Positions 16,452-26,562 are shown, counted from the first letter of the stretch. The stretch: DNA of 64,000 nucleotides from JBBRGK01 sp036741355 (GCA_036741355.1 DAINSK010000018.1:3734-67733); one strand, 5' to 3'. Made by a program: numbers and translations. Notes: generated by a model from the sequence alone, not told the origin.

Positions 16452-17711
16452 CTAGGCAACCTCCGTGGCAGTTACTATCGAAACCGGCGCGTCGTCCCTT
16501 AACCAGCGACCGCCGAATGCGATTGCGCCGAGAGCAATCATCCCCAAACCGAGTGCCACCAGCAGCGGGTGTACGCCCGCCCGGTCGGCGATCACTCCAG
16601 CGAGCAATACCGCGAATGGGCGCAACGACCAGGAGAACGTTTCGTTCACCGCAAATACACGCCCGGTGGCTCCAGCCGGTGACAGGCGCTGCAACAGCGT
16701 CATGACTCCCACATTGTAGGTGGTCATGAACGCTCCGAGCGATGCCAGCGCGACCGCGCCCGGCACGAACTCGTGAAATCTGCCAAACGCGACGATCGAA
16801 AACCCCATCGCCAGCAAGCTGTAGACGATCAGAAAGCGTATGGAGAGCCTGCTGCCGGCGCGCGCGACGATCAAACTGCTCAGCAGCGCCCCGATAAAAA
16901 AGGCCGACATGAGAGCGCCGAAGGCATTTGCGCCGCCTTGGCCCACCCAGAGCGGTACGACTGCCGGCACGGGGGCAAAGCAGACCGTTCCGAACATGGC
17001 GAGCAGGCACGAGCCGCGCAACGCCGGGACGTTCCAGGAGATGCGCAGGCCCTCGCCAAGTTCACGGCGCACGCTCCTCGAAGAACGGTGAACCGCTCCG
17101 CGCGGCGGGAAGGCGACGAGCCGGAGCAGCATTGCCGACGCGACAAACGTCAAGCCGTCGAGCAGCAACAGCGGCACGCCCCCCAGCGAAACAATCAGCA
17201 CACCCGCGGCAGCGGGACCGGCGATATACGCCGCGTTACCCGCGCTCTGTATCTGCGCGTTGGCTGAGACAAGCTTCTCAGCCGGTACAAGCCCTGGAAC
17301 CGAGGCCCTCTGGGCGGGTACGAAGAAACGGCCGAATGCGGGCAACAAGACCGCAACTGCCAGAATCGCCGCCAGGTTGAATCCGAACAGCAGCACGACG
17401 GCAAATACCAAGAGCGTGAGCGCCCTCAGCAAATCCGAGGCCACCAGCGTCGCTCGTCTGTCCCAGCGGTCTACAAACACGCCGGCGATGGGGCCAACGA
17501 CAAAAAAAGAAAAGGCGCCGGCCGCGAGCGTTGCCGTTGTCGCGATGCCGGAGCCGGTATGCAGGTACACTAACCATGGCAACGCGATGGTGTACAGGCC
17601 GTCGCCAAACTGGGATATGAGATGGGCACAGCACAGCCAGCGAAAACCGGGCACGGTGACCAACATCGAACGCCGGAAAGACGAGGCGCCAAAGCCAGAA
17701 ACCGTGACCAT
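16452..17711 (-). CDS. MFS transporter
   Basis: A 419-residue major facilitator with about 12 hydrophobic segments. It has the MFS_3/EntS-like signature of bacterial exporters: FGDGLYTIALPWLVY near residue 35, VGPIAGVFVDRWDRRATLVASDLLRA (helix 2-3 loop) and AQIQSAGNAAYIAGPAAAGVLI. In the second half, RLSPAGATGRVFAVNETFSW is the typical loop. The same family as the truncated transporter at the window start. Substrate unknown; drug or metabolite efflux is the usual annotation. An M at residue 16 is an alternative start. Confidence 0.87.
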   Translation of the reverse strand: MVTVSGFGASSFRRSMLVTVPGFRWLCCAHLISQFGDGLYTIALPWLVYLHTGSGIATTATLAAGAFSFFVVGPIAGVFVDRWDRRATLVASDLLRALTLLVFAVVLLFGFNLAAILAVAVLLPAFGRFFVPAQRASVPGLVPAEKLVSANAQIQSAGNAAYIAGPAAAGVLIVSLGGVPLLLLDGLTFVASAMLLRLVAFPPRGAVHRSSRSVRRELGEGLRISWNVPALRGSCLLAMFGTVCFAPVPAVVPLWVGQGGANAFGALMSAFFIGALLSSLIVARAGSRLSIRFLIVYSLLAMGFSIVAFGRFHEFVPGAVALASLGAFMTTYNVGVMTLLQRLSPAGATGRVFAVNETFSWSLRPFAVLLAGVIADRAGVHPLLVALGLGMIALGAIAFGGRWLRDDAPVSIVTATEVA

Positions 17712-17902
17712 TGCGTCTCGCTACCCGTCTTCATGCCTGCTATTAGCAGGCATCTTTACACTGCCGTCGCCACCGCTATGCCGACGTAGCGCGTTCGATT
17801 TGAACGGAAACTGAGGATAGTTTACTAGCAACACTGCTGCGGCTGTGCCTTGTGTCGGTTACGTTTTGGTTACTGATTTGCTCTTTGCGACACGTTATTG
17901 GC

Positions 17903-18046
17903 TCAATGACCCGCAGCCTGAGCCAACGCAGGAGGCCCGATAACCAGCAGCAGCAGACCGAGGAGAAGACTCTCTGCCACCGCAAGGGCGAGCCAGAGGG
18001 TGCCCTGAGCGTGGTCTCCCCACACCGGGCGTAATCTAGTCAGCAC
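17903..18046 (-). CDS. Candidate small membrane protein (47 aa)
   Basis: GTG 18046 overlaps the stop of the upstream GT-C-like gene by 11 bases, and the frame runs 47 codons to TGA. It encodes a short polar start, then one hydrophobic segment (WLALAVAESLLLGLLLLVI). The overlap and the clean membrane helix support a real coupled gene; the shortness argues for caution. The rest of the 17712-17902 stretch, upstream of the MFS gene, shows no other gene. Confidence 0.3.
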   Translation of the reverse strand: MLTRLRPVWGDHAQGTLWLALAVAESLLLGLLLLVIGPPALAQAAGH

Positions 18047-19571
18047 GAAGGTCAACGACCGTGAACTCCCCATCGTCATACACGGCCGAAAACGGCGGGA
18101 TGAACTTCGCCGTCCATTGGGGCCATGCGGACCAGTCCTTGCGGAAAACGAGGTAGCGCACATTCGTCGCCACTGCCAGGGCTCGGAGGTCGGCTACGCT
18201 GAGCTGTTGGTCGAAGAAGCGGCCGGCGAGCGCGCTGTTGCTTCGCTCCCGCGGAAACGCCAACCAGCGCGGCTCGCTGCCCACGACGATAGAAGCACGG
18301 GTCAGTCCCTCGAACCACCAGCCCACCGGCCAGCCACGGCCATCCTCCCGCACGACAAACCGGTGCTGGTCGGCGTGCGCGGCCACCCAGGCCGTGGCAT
18401 CCAGCAGCGATCGATCGGCTACGCGGTAATACTGATATTGCTTCGCGGCGTTCGCGTCGGACAGTGGGTAGAGCAGGATAACGAAGACGGCCGCGGCCGT
18501 AAACGCTGTTCCGGCCCAGATCGAATGGTGGCTGCGTTTGCGCAGGTCCTCCAGCGCCAGGCCGCTGCTCAGCAGGGCGCCCGCGATCAGCGGCGGGATG
18601 AGGCGAATCTCCCCCGTCGCCGGGAAGAAGAGCACCGTCGCCAGGAGGAGAGCAGCCGCCACTGCCCAAGTCTGCGGACGTCGAGGCCGGAAGGTGAAGG
18701 CGATGTAGACGCTGCCGGTAGCAATCGTAGGAATCCACAGCCAGCGGGCATCAATGATTGCCTGCCGCAGGGCCGTCTGCGCGTCCATCCCGCTTGCCCC
18801 GAGCGGCGCACCGTACCCGTCGTGCCACAGCGCCAGGAACGTAGGCAGGAAGAACAGGAGGCTCGGCACCGATGCGACTATAACTGATACGGTAGCGCGT
18901 ACCGCACAGCGCTTCCCGGGCAGGGCCGCCAACCATATGAGCCAGATGAGGGCAACGACGAGGCAGGCGAGCAGATAGTAGACGTGGTGGCTGAGCGCCG
19001 CACCGGCCAGCGCACTACCGCCGAGTACCAGCCAGCGGCGCGAGAACGTCTGTAGATAGCCGGCGAACCCGGCTGCGGCGACCAGTAAGAAGGCAAAGCC
19101 GTAGTTCTGCGGGTATCCACCGAAGGCCAGTGTCTCCGTTACCTCGGCCGACAGACCCACGCCCAGCGCGACGGCCAGGGCAAGCCACCTGTTCATGCCG
19201 TGCAGCGCCACGAAGAGGGTCGCTGCCATGACGGCGGCCAACGAGCCGATGCCAACGAGTTTGGCCGCGTTCATGGGATCGAAAAACCACTGCGCGCCGT
19301 GGAGTAGGAACGGCACCAGCGGCGGATAGACACCACCGGTGGATTTCCCAGGCCCGCCGAACAGCCCCCGCCCGTAGGCGAACCAGTTCCCCGGGTCGGG
19401 GCCGGTGACGTAAGCGCCCATCTGCTGCCAGCGGCGGCAGAGAATCGCGCCAATGGCAACCACGACCAGGGCACGGAAGCCGTACTCTTGGCGACGTGCG
19501 TGGATACGCTGCGGGGCTGTCCCGAGACGTGGACCGGCCAGGTTGGGTGCCGGCGCGAAGAACTGCCTCAA
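18036..19571 (-). CDS. Multi-pass membrane protein, GT-C glycosyltransferase-like
   Basis: A 511-residue membrane protein with about 10-12 hydrophobic segments and a C-terminal soluble domain (about residues 395-511). The first loop carries TGPDPGNWFAYGRGLFG, an acidic loop after the first helix as in GT-C enzymes that use polyprenyl-phosphate sugars. The C-terminal part (LLDATAWVAAHADQHRFVV, then LRALAVATNVRYLVFRKD) resembles the periplasmic tail of membrane protein O-glycosyltransferase-like proteins. It is the outermost gene of the polysaccharide cluster and is divergent from the RmlD-like gene. GT-C activity is inferred; no specific sugar is implied. Confidence 0.65.
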   Translation of the reverse strand: MRQFFAPAPNLAGPRLGTAPQRIHARRQEYGFRALVVVAIGAILCRRWQQMGAYVTGPDPGNWFAYGRGLFGGPGKSTGGVYPPLVPFLLHGAQWFFDPMNAAKLVGIGSLAAVMAATLFVALHGMNRWLALAVALGVGLSAEVTETLAFGGYPQNYGFAFLLVAAAGFAGYLQTFSRRWLVLGGSALAGAALSHHVYYLLACLVVALIWLIWLAALPGKRCAVRATVSVIVASVPSLLFFLPTFLALWHDGYGAPLGASGMDAQTALRQAIIDARWLWIPTIATGSVYIAFTFRPRRPQTWAVAAALLLATVLFFPATGEIRLIPPLIAGALLSSGLALEDLRKRSHHSIWAGTAFTAAAVFVILLYPLSDANAAKQYQYYRVADRSLLDATAWVAAHADQHRFVVREDGRGWPVGWWFEGLTRASIVVGSEPRWLAFPRERSNSALAGRFFDQQLSVADLRALAVATNVRYLVFRKDWSAWPQWTAKFIPPFSAVYDDGEFTVVDLRAD

Positions 19572-19691
19572 TGACGCTCACCACCTACGGCAACTATACG
19601 TTGCGAAGAAACTCCGAGTCAGTGCATCATGCACCAGACGCACGACCCGTTATGGATCGGCACGACGATGCACAGGAGGGTTTGGAACGCG

Positions 19692-20549
19692 GTGCGCACG
19701 CTGCTGCTCGGTGCACAGTCCCAGTTAGGATATGACGTTCTTCGTACGTGGCCCGATGGGTCAGTCACAGCCCTTGGTCATGACCAGTGCGATGTGACCG
19801 ACCCCGATGCGGTCCGCAACGCGATCGTCACCCGCCGGCCGGACCTGGTTCTGAGCCTGGCCGCCAGCCATCGCGTCGACGACGTGGAGCGCGAGCCTGC
19901 CGAGGCGCTGCGGGTGAACGCCTACGGCGCCTGGGTAGTCGCCCGCGCAGCAGCCGAAGCGGGTGCGGCGGTCATGTGGATCAGCACCGACTACGTGTTT
20001 TCCGGCGATACCGGGCGGCCATACATCGAAGAAGATCCGACGGGGCCGATCAACGCCTATGGAACGAGCAAGGCCGCGGGAGAACGCCTGATCGCGCTCG
20101 CCAATCCCCGTCACTACATCGTGCGCAGCTCCGGGCTGTACGGCGTGGCCGGGGCATCGGGCAAAGGAGGCAACTTCGTCGAGACGATGCTGCGGCTGGC
20201 GCGAGCGGGCAAGCCGCTGCACGTGGTGAACGACCAGGTGCTCGGTCCCACCAGCACCCGCGACCTTGCCGAGGCCCTGGCAGCGCTGGCCGCGACGGAC
20301 GCCTATGGCGTGTATCACCTCACCAACCAGGGTGCTATCTCGTGGCACGATTTCGCCGCGCTCGCCTTCCGCCTATGCGGCGTCCAAGCCGACCTCCAGC
20401 CCACGAGCTCGGGCGAGTACGCGGCACCCGCACGCCGGCCGGCCTACTCCGTGCTCACGAGCACACGGTTGCGAGCAGCGGGGCTGCCGGCGCTGCAGCC
20501 GATCGAGGCGGCGCTGGCGGCGTACCTGACGGAGAAGGTCTACCGCTGA
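19692..20549 (+). CDS. dTDP-4-dehydrorhamnose reductase-like (RmlD family)
   Basis: A 285-residue NAD(P)-dependent reductase of the extended SDR group. GTG 19692 is taken as start because AGGAGGG lies 11 bases upstream and the Rossmann motif VRTLLLGAQSQLGYDV then begins the protein as in RmlD; the open frame reaches back to 19629. Further signs are WISTDYVFSG (Ser/Thr and Asp near residue 100), YGTSKAAGE (catalytic YxxxK) and RSSGLYG. It would reduce dTDP-4-keto-6-deoxy sugar to dTDP-rhamnose or a relative. The only forward gene in the polysaccharide cluster; its last 10 bases overlap the end of the convergent flippase gene. Confidence 0.82.
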   Translation: MRTLLLGAQSQLGYDVLRTWPDGSVTALGHDQCDVTDPDAVRNAIVTRRPDLVLSLAASHRVDDVEREPAEALRVNAYGAWVVARAAAEAGAAVMWISTDYVFSGDTGRPYIEEDPTGPINAYGTSKAAGERLIALANPRHYIVRSSGLYGVAGASGKGGNFVETMLRLARAGKPLHVVNDQVLGPTSTRDLAEALAALAATDAYGVYHLTNQGAISWHDFAALAFRLCGVQADLQPTSSGEYAAPARRPAYSVLTSTRLRAAGLPALQPIEAALAAYLTEKVYR

Positions 20550-21955
20550 TTGTGCCGATTCCCGCTGATATGTGCGTAGTTCTCGCTGCTGATCGAGGGC
20601 GTCGCCGGTACCCCGCGGGCCTCGGGTTGCAGTCGTGGCTGCGGCTGTCGCAGGCTCGTGGCTACGGCCAGCCCGGTGAGTAACCCCGCCGCAACAGCGT
20701 TACCCAGCAAGATGGCGCGTACCAGGTCGGAAGCCCGCGAGTGGCTCACCGTCAGGCATAGCGCCAGCGCCACCAGCCCGGCCGCCAAGGCCACCAGATA
20801 TGTGTGCCGCCGGCAGGCCATGAAGTAGTGGACCAGAAAGAACGTGAGGGCGAGCAGCGCCACGGCTACCGCGTACCGAGGCAGCAGGTCCGCCACGGGG
20901 GATGAAGCGTAGGCCGGCCCGAAGAACAGGCGTAGCAGCCGACGCGGTGCGACGGCATAAGCGGCAACGAACGGCAGCGTGGCGGCCACGGTCAGCAGGA
21001 TCCCTCCGGCTAACAGCGGCCGTGTATCGCGCCGGGCAGCAGTGTGCGCTGCGACGCGCGGCACTACGATCGTCATGACCGCATAGGGTGCGAAGAAGAT
21101 GATGCGAGACGCGACAGCTACCACAGCGTAACGCCCCGCCTCTTCGGCACCCAGGAAATGCTGGGCGAAGAGGGTGTCCACGTAGAGCATCACCGTAACG
21201 AAGGCGTAGGTAGCCGTGACGGTGAGATAGTTTTCCGACACCGAAGCTGCGGGCGCCTTCGGGACAGACACCATAGGCCGCCGGCCGCTGCCCACGAGCC
21301 GCGCTAGCATCGCAGCGCCGACGAGCAGGGCGCCGAGGTTGCCCAACACGAGGCCGCCGAGCACCCCCGGCAGTCCCGCACCGAGGACCACGAGCAGGCC
21401 GCCCAGTATCAGGGCGAGGGCGCTTCGCAGCGCCATGACGAAACTGAGCTGCCCAAACTCCTGCAGGCCCTGCAGCCCGCCCAGCGGAAGGGGCAGCGCT
21501 AGGTTCGTGATCGTCGCAACCACAACCAGTATGAGCGCTGCAAGCGGGATCGACCGCGCCAGCGGGTGCGCCACCGGGCACAGCGCGAGCAGCACGACGA
21601 GTGCGCCGACCAGCACAGAGCCGACCCGGAGGGTCATCGTCTGGGCGTATGCACGCACCGTGCCTGCGTTCTGAGTGGAGAGTTCGGCGACCCGGCGCGC
21701 CACGACCAGGTTGACCGTCCAGCCCGGAATATAGGCGATCAGGTAGAAGGAGAGGAAGGAGTTCCACAGACCATAACCAGCGACACCCAGACCGCGGCTG
21801 GCCAGCAACTGATAGGCGTAGGCGCCCGCGTTCACCACGAGTATCGAGATGTTGAGGAAGACAAAGCCACGTAAGAGTCTCACACCCACCACCCGAGCTG
21901 TCCCCGTGCCGCGAAACCGAGCCGCAATAGACGCGGCCGTATCTCCGCCGCTCAC
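20540..21955 (-). CDS. Polysaccharide flippase (Wzx/MATE-like)
   Basis: About 471 residues from GTG 21955, which overlaps the upstream stop as GTGA; a longer frame to 22036 exists but overlaps the neighbour. The protein has about 12-14 membrane segments, beginning with FVFLNISILVVNAGAYAYQLLASRGLG, a typical first helix and loop of the polysaccharide transport/oligosaccharide flippase family. FLSFYLIAYIPGWTVNLVVAR and SENYLTVTATYAFVTVMLYVDTLFAQHFLG match the later helices. It would move lipid-linked repeat units across the membrane. Coupled to the 929-residue membrane protein upstream. Confidence 0.85.
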   Translation of the reverse strand: MSGGDTAASIAARFRGTGTARVVGVRLLRGFVFLNISILVVNAGAYAYQLLASRGLGVAGYGLWNSFLSFYLIAYIPGWTVNLVVARRVAELSTQNAGTVRAYAQTMTLRVGSVLVGALVVLLALCPVAHPLARSIPLAALILVVVATITNLALPLPLGGLQGLQEFGQLSFVMALRSALALILGGLLVVLGAGLPGVLGGLVLGNLGALLVGAAMLARLVGSGRRPMVSVPKAPAASVSENYLTVTATYAFVTVMLYVDTLFAQHFLGAEEAGRYAVVAVASRIIFFAPYAVMTIVVPRVAAHTAARRDTRPLLAGGILLTVAATLPFVAAYAVAPRRLLRLFFGPAYASSPVADLLPRYAVAVALLALTFFLVHYFMACRRHTYLVALAAGLVALALCLTVSHSRASDLVRAILLGNAVAAGLLTGLAVATSLRQPQPRLQPEARGVPATPSISSENYAHISGNRHNQR

Positions 21956-24741
21956 CCGATCCGTGCCTCCCGTCGAAGGCCGATACGCCACAGCCAGTTG
22001 GCGGGAATGCGAGGAATCGCCACGAAGCCGAGGCAAAGCAGCACCACGATGTTTTGGAAGCTGGCGACGCTAATGAACCAGTCCGCAGAAAAGAGATCCA
22101 TGAAGAAGCGGGTCACCGGATTGCGCCCGGCGTCAAGCGCGGGGACCAGGGCAGGCGTAATGCTGAAGCCAAATCCACCGTACATCGCCACCAGCGTGGT
22201 CATCGTCCAGATGCCGACGCACCAGCAGTACACAATGCTTCCCAGCGCTCTCCTACATAGGATCAACAACGGTAGGCCAAGGAGAAAGTGTGTCGCCGCC
22301 AAACCTGTCATGAACATCAAAAAACCTACAGTGCCTACGGCCAGCAGCGGAAAATAATCATCTAGACTGTGACTCGACCTGCGATGAAAGAGCACAAAAG
22401 CTGCCGTAACCAGCACGACTCCTGCCGTAAGAAGCTGACTAATCCGCTGATAGCTGAACCGTCCAATAAAGGGCGTAGCGCTTCGTTCGGTAAATCGGTC
22501 CAGACCCGCCGTTCCGGAGGCGAAAAGGTCGGCGAGTGGCCAGATGGAATAGGTGTCCAGTGAGACTGTGGTCAATTCGGGTTCGTTGCCCCCTGCCTCC
22601 TGGACCTGCAGGTCATTTCTCAACAGGTCTAGTGGCATGGAGGGACCGTAGGCCAGCGCAAAGGGCGCCATCGCGAGGAAGGTTATGATCACGCTCCAGG
22701 TGATGGCGTGGAGGTTCTGCTTGAACGAGAAGTTGCGCAGAAAGACCAGTCCGAGCAGGAACGCGGGCACCAGCATTTGTGGCCTGGTCAGACCGGTTGC
22801 CACAAGGGCCAGCCAGGCCCACACCGGTTGTTTTTTCTCAGCCAGCCAGATGGCGAGCAGCAGGAAGAAAATGCTCACCACGTGGTTCTGGCCCCAGACA
22901 GATGTGCTGAACCAGACCGCCGGATTGAGCAGGAACAGACAGCCGGCCACAAGGCTCCAGGCGCGGCTGGTCCGAAGCTGCCGGAGGATCAGGTAAATCA
23001 ACGTCGCGTCGGCGAGGTTGAACAGGACGTTGAAGCTCTTGATCAGGAATTCCAATTGGTAGGTATCCGCTTGTAAGGCCCCGGGCCCGCTAAGAAATAT
23101 CCGGTAAATCCAGCCAATTGCGGCGAAATAGTACGCCATGGGGAAGCCGTAAGGAAAAACGGCCTCGTGGTACGGAGCACCTCCCCAGACCTTCGCCAGA
23201 CTCACCGTATTCGGCCGGAGATAGAGAGCGATGGGGTTGGAGGTTGCGGCCACATAGGACCATACCTTGGCCGCAAGCATGTCGACTGGCAGGCTGCCGA
23301 GGTTGAAGAGGAGGCCGTTGAGGACGAGGAAAACGATCATCACTGCGCCGGCGGCGATGATCAGGCCCAAGCTCGGGACAGCGATGGTGATCGGCCTGCG
23401 GAGTACCGCTGGCGTCCGGCCGCGGTACTCCGCACCGGCTCCTGACCGCGCTCGCTTGCGAACCCAGGTGACGGCGCTGATACTGCCCAGGAGTGCCCCG
23501 GCGATGAGAAGCGCGCCGACTAGGGCAGTCGCCCGCGGGTCATCAATCTTGGCTACCTGCCATCGCTCATGGGGCAGCGTGAGACTGTAGTTCTGCAATT
23601 GGACAGCGCTGTTCCCCGCCGTTGAAGTGGCCGAGGCCGTGAGGGATAGCCGGAGGCTGTCGAAAAGCCCGGGGATATCAGCCGCTGTTGCCGTTGTCTC
23701 GATGGAAACGGGAGCCACGGCTATGATCTGGGGCGCCTCAGAGGGCCGGTTTGCCAGCATCCATCCCTGGGCTCCCGAGTGGAAATCCCCATTGGCGAGC
23801 AGGTTGGCCGAGCTGTCTGCTTCCCTGAGAAACAGGTTACCGAAGAGGAGCTGCGTCTCGTTACCGCTGCCCAGATCGAGGCGTGCGAAGGCTGCCCCGA
23901 GGGGAGCCGTAGCCGTGAACTCCTTGCCGGTTCGGCCGTGCAATTCCTGGGCGCTATGCCAGTCGTTGTCGATGCTCAGGACATTGCGGTCTTGGTCCAA
24001 CCATTGGACGGCAATCTTATAGGCGTCTGAACCAGACGCCAATTCTACCAAACCGCCAAAGCTGTACGTCTTGCCGGCTTCCACAGGAACCGGCTCGCTG
24101 ACCACGTCACTGTACCGCGGGTCGGCGGGCCCTCCCGCGAGCCGTAGCACGGCACCACCAGTCGGCAAGATATCCTCTCTGGTCAGACGGCTCGTAATCG
24201 TCCCCGAATTTTTGTCTAGAACCATCTCCAGATGGTAGGCCAGGGAAAGGGAGTAAGTGCCCAAAACTTCGTGCTTGGTGACGGTACCACCAACTAGGGT
24301 CTGCGCCGCGCCGCCTTGCTGAACCGTTTCCTCGGTGATGACATTGCCTGGCCCGAAGACCAGAAACTGTCCCGCCTTCGTTCTAGCGCTCCAGATTCCG
24401 ATGCGGAGAGGTTCGCTCGCCTCCGGATTCTGCAATACGCGCACGTCCATGACCGCCCGGAAGCTTCTCAGTGGCGTGGTCAGAAGAGTAACCGCGGGGT
24501 GGGAGTTGGGCAGCGCTGTGAGCTTCAGAGAGCCTGGCGAGATATCCACCAAACCCTGTTCGGGTGCTGGGTAACTCTGCTGGCTGGGGACGACCAACTC
24601 GCGGTCGAAGCCGCGGTAGACCGCATCGTTGGGCGGATGATGCCAGAGCTCGGCGGGAATGAGCATCAGGATCAGCATCGCTACCGCCAGCAGCAGTGCT
24701 GTCCAAAACAGCCAGCTTTTCCTGAGGCCTGTCACGGTCAC
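21952..24741 (-). CDS. Large membrane protein: carbohydrate-binding-like ectodomain plus GT-C-like membrane domain
   Basis: A 929-residue protein. An N-terminal membrane helix (about residues 10-29) precedes a beta-rich exported region of about 370 residues, which includes a CBM4/9-like opening NLLANGDFHSGAQGW near 313-327 and PVEAGKTYSFGGLVELASG near 220. From residue about 404 a second membrane part of about 10-12 helices follows, with an FGYPMAY-like loop and GQNHVVSIFFLLLAIWLAEKK, resembling GT-C mannosyltransferases of the PIG-M/GT87 kind. The GTG start shares a base with the upstream FkbM stop (TAGTG). Likely adds sugars on the outer face using lipid-linked donors; this is inference. 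Confidence 0.62.
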   Translation of the reverse strand: MTVTGLRKSWLFWTALLLAVAMLILMLIPAELWHHPPNDAVYRGFDRELVVPSQQSYPAPEQGLVDISPGSLKLTALPNSHPAVTLLTTPLRSFRAVMDVRVLQNPEASEPLRIGIWSARTKAGQFLVFGPGNVITEETVQQGGAAQTLVGGTVTKHEVLGTYSLSLAYHLEMVLDKNSGTITSRLTREDILPTGGAVLRLAGGPADPRYSDVVSEPVPVEAGKTYSFGGLVELASGSDAYKIAVQWLDQDRNVLSIDNDWHSAQELHGRTGKEFTATAPLGAAFARLDLGSGNETQLLFGNLFLREADSSANLLANGDFHSGAQGWMLANRPSEAPQIIAVAPVSIETTATAADIPGLFDSLRLSLTASATSTAGNSAVQLQNYSLTLPHERWQVAKIDDPRATALVGALLIAGALLGSISAVTWVRKRARSGAGAEYRGRTPAVLRRPITIAVPSLGLIIAAGAVMIVFLVLNGLLFNLGSLPVDMLAAKVWSYVAATSNPIALYLRPNTVSLAKVWGGAPYHEAVFPYGFPMAYYFAAIGWIYRIFLSGPGALQADTYQLEFLIKSFNVLFNLADATLIYLILRQLRTSRAWSLVAGCLFLLNPAVWFSTSVWGQNHVVSIFFLLLAIWLAEKKQPVWAWLALVATGLTRPQMLVPAFLLGLVFLRNFSFKQNLHAITWSVIITFLAMAPFALAYGPSMPLDLLRNDLQVQEAGGNEPELTTVSLDTYSIWPLADLFASGTAGLDRFTERSATPFIGRFSYQRISQLLTAGVVLVTAAFVLFHRRSSHSLDDYFPLLAVGTVGFLMFMTGLAATHFLLGLPLLILCRRALGSIVYCWCVGIWTMTTLVAMYGGFGFSITPALVPALDAGRNPVTRFFMDLFSADWFISVASFQNIVVLLCLGFVAIPRIPANWLWRIGLRREARIG

Positions 24742-25628
24742 TACTGAGCATCCCGCTGGAGGAGCAGGTTATGCGTGGCACGGCTCCGAGGAAACGCATG
24801 CGTAACGGAAAACGACTTCAAACCTTGCTCGATAATCTGACCATGATGAAACCCCAGTTCGACGAGTATGGTGGCAAGGGATCCGGGCGGAACCCCGGCC
24901 CGCTGCAGAGCTCCCCGATTAAACTCCATAATCAGCTTCAGCTCCGGATTCCGGCGCCGCAACTCGCTCATCCCGATCAGGGCAGCCCGTTCACTACCCT
25001 CGACATCCATCTTGATCGCGTTAATGGCAGGCCATCCCTGGCCGGCGAAAAAGCTGTCGAGACTGATCGTCTCGACAGCAATTGACCTCTCCACCCGCAC
25101 TTCCCGTGTCAGGAAGCCCTCTGCCCCCTGCGGGTCACGCATAAAGTTCATCATCCCATTTGTATCAGATATCGCCTGTCTAACAGCAAGTACATTGCAA
25201 CAGCCATTAAGCTCGATATTCCCCTTGAGATATGCATAGGCTGTAGGATCTGGCTCAAATGCGTAGACATATCCCGATTCACCGACGATCCGCGAAGCAA
25301 GCAGCGTGTAGTAGCCGAGATTGGCACCTAGGTCCGCCACCCCCATCCCTTCACGCACGAGTCCATTGAATAGGCGGGTCACATCCTGTTCGTATAGCCC
25401 CGCCACGATGCTCCGTGCTGCTGGATACCCGGCCGGTACTATCATTCGTAAGCCACCGGGTAGCGCGATTTCGACATCCGTCGACGGCGGCCGAATCAGG
25501 AGCGGCACCAACTTCAACGCAATTGGCTCAAGAGGTCCTAAGATGCCCAGGCGCTTGATTTGATTGCGAGCCCTAATACTTAGGCCCCACGCAGTGTTAT
25601 AAATCGCCTCTCTCATGACCACATCCAT
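24741..25628 (-). CDS. FkbM family methyltransferase (copy 1)
   Basis: About 295 residues from ATG 25628 (GAGAG upstream); the open frame runs back to 25796 but there overlaps the preceding gene. The SAM-binding fold is clear: GMGVADLGANLGYYTLLASRIVG gives motif I near residue 90, followed by VYAFEPDPTAYAYLKGNIELNG and the FkbM region AINAIKMDVEGSERAALIGM. It probably O-methylates a sugar hydroxyl. Closely similar to the next gene, so a tandem duplication is likely. The segment around 25140-25200 is only about 37 percent GC by count, well below the neighbours. Confidence 0.85.
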   Translation of the reverse strand: MDVVMREAIYNTAWGLSIRARNQIKRLGILGPLEPIALKLVPLLIRPPSTDVEIALPGGLRMIVPAGYPAARSIVAGLYEQDVTRLFNGLVREGMGVADLGANLGYYTLLASRIVGESGYVYAFEPDPTAYAYLKGNIELNGCCNVLAVRQAISDTNGMMNFMRDPQGAEGFLTREVRVERSIAVETISLDSFFAGQGWPAINAIKMDVEGSERAALIGMSELRRRNPELKLIMEFNRGALQRAGVPPGSLATILVELGFHHGQIIEQGLKSFSVTHAFPRSRATHNLLLQRDAQ

Positions 25629-25686
25629 GTGTCTCTCGATTGCCGCATCGTTGGTGAGATGGTAACGCTGTGCGGCTCTACCTGCC

Positions 25687-26562
25687 CTATTCTTTCGTGA
25701 GCAACAGGTCATAGGTAGCGTGACTCTTAGGGAACGACTGAGCGATGGAAAAAGGTCTGAGGTGCTGTTCAATGACATAACCGGTGCGGAAGCCAAGTTC
25801 TGTCAGCAGGGCAGCTAGACCTCCAACAGCCACGCCCGATCTACTGAGATTATGGATATCAAACTCCATGATCAGCCGCAGCCCCGGATTCCTGCGGCTG
25901 AGCTCACGCATTCCCTCGAGTGCGCCTTTTTCGCCACCCTCAATGTCCAGCTTCATGATGTCTACAGGCGGCCATCCTTGCTCCGAGAAGAAGTCGTCCA
26001 GACTAACGGTTGGCACCGTGCCCGAAGCACCATCCACCGAAACGGTTGACAACCAGTGGTGATCTGCTTCCTTGTGAACGGCGAATGCCTTCGTACCCGT
26101 GCTGCTGAACACGGCCTTGTTCACGGCGATGATGTTATGGCAGCCGTTGGCCATCGCATTCTTGACGAGGTACGCGTAGTTTGCCGGGTGGGGTTCGAAC
26201 GCGTAGACCCGCCCAGAAGAGCCAGTGAGCCGGGAAGCGAGAAGACTATAGTATCCGCAGAAGGCTCCCAGATCGACGATGGTCATACCTTCCTGGATGA
26301 TCTCTTGAATGAGTTCCGTTACTTCTCGCTCGTACAGCCCGGCCGCGTAGCTTCGTGCGCGGGGGAAACCGGGCGGGATCGACATCCGCATGCCTAGGGG
26401 AATGTTAACCTCCACTGCCTCAGCCGGCGGCGGTATGAGCCGGTTCGCTCCCACCATTAAGGCGTGCTCGAACGGCCCGGAAACACCAGCGCGCTTACCC
26501 AGGTGCAGCACACGAACACCCAGACCCCAGACCGCATTGTAGAAGTTTTCCCTTACAGTCAT
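25687..26562 (-). CDS. FkbM family methyltransferase (copy 2)
   Basis: A 291-residue SAM-dependent methyltransferase. Motif I is GMTIVDLGAFCGYYSLLASRLTG near residue 92, followed by VYAFEPHPANYAYLVKNAMANG and the FkbM block PPVDIMKLDIEGGEKGALEGM. Opening RENFYNAVWGLGVRVLHLGKRAG parallels copy 1 (REAIYNTAWGLSIRARNQIKRLG), and both have the same PARSxVAGLYE-type stretch. Two copies with one architecture suggest methylation of two positions of one glycan, or a recent duplication. A strong hairpin lies just upstream of its start. Confidence 0.86.
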   Translation of the reverse strand: MTVRENFYNAVWGLGVRVLHLGKRAGVSGPFEHALMVGANRLIPPPAEAVEVNIPLGMRMSIPPGFPRARSYAAGLYEREVTELIQEIIQEGMTIVDLGAFCGYYSLLASRLTGSSGRVYAFEPHPANYAYLVKNAMANGCHNIIAVNKAVFSSTGTKAFAVHKEADHHWLSTVSVDGASGTVPTVSLDDFFSEQGWPPVDIMKLDIEGGEKGALEGMRELSRRNPGLRLIMEFDIHNLSRSGVAVGGLAALLTELGFRTGYVIEQHLRPFSIAQSFPKSHATYDLLLTKE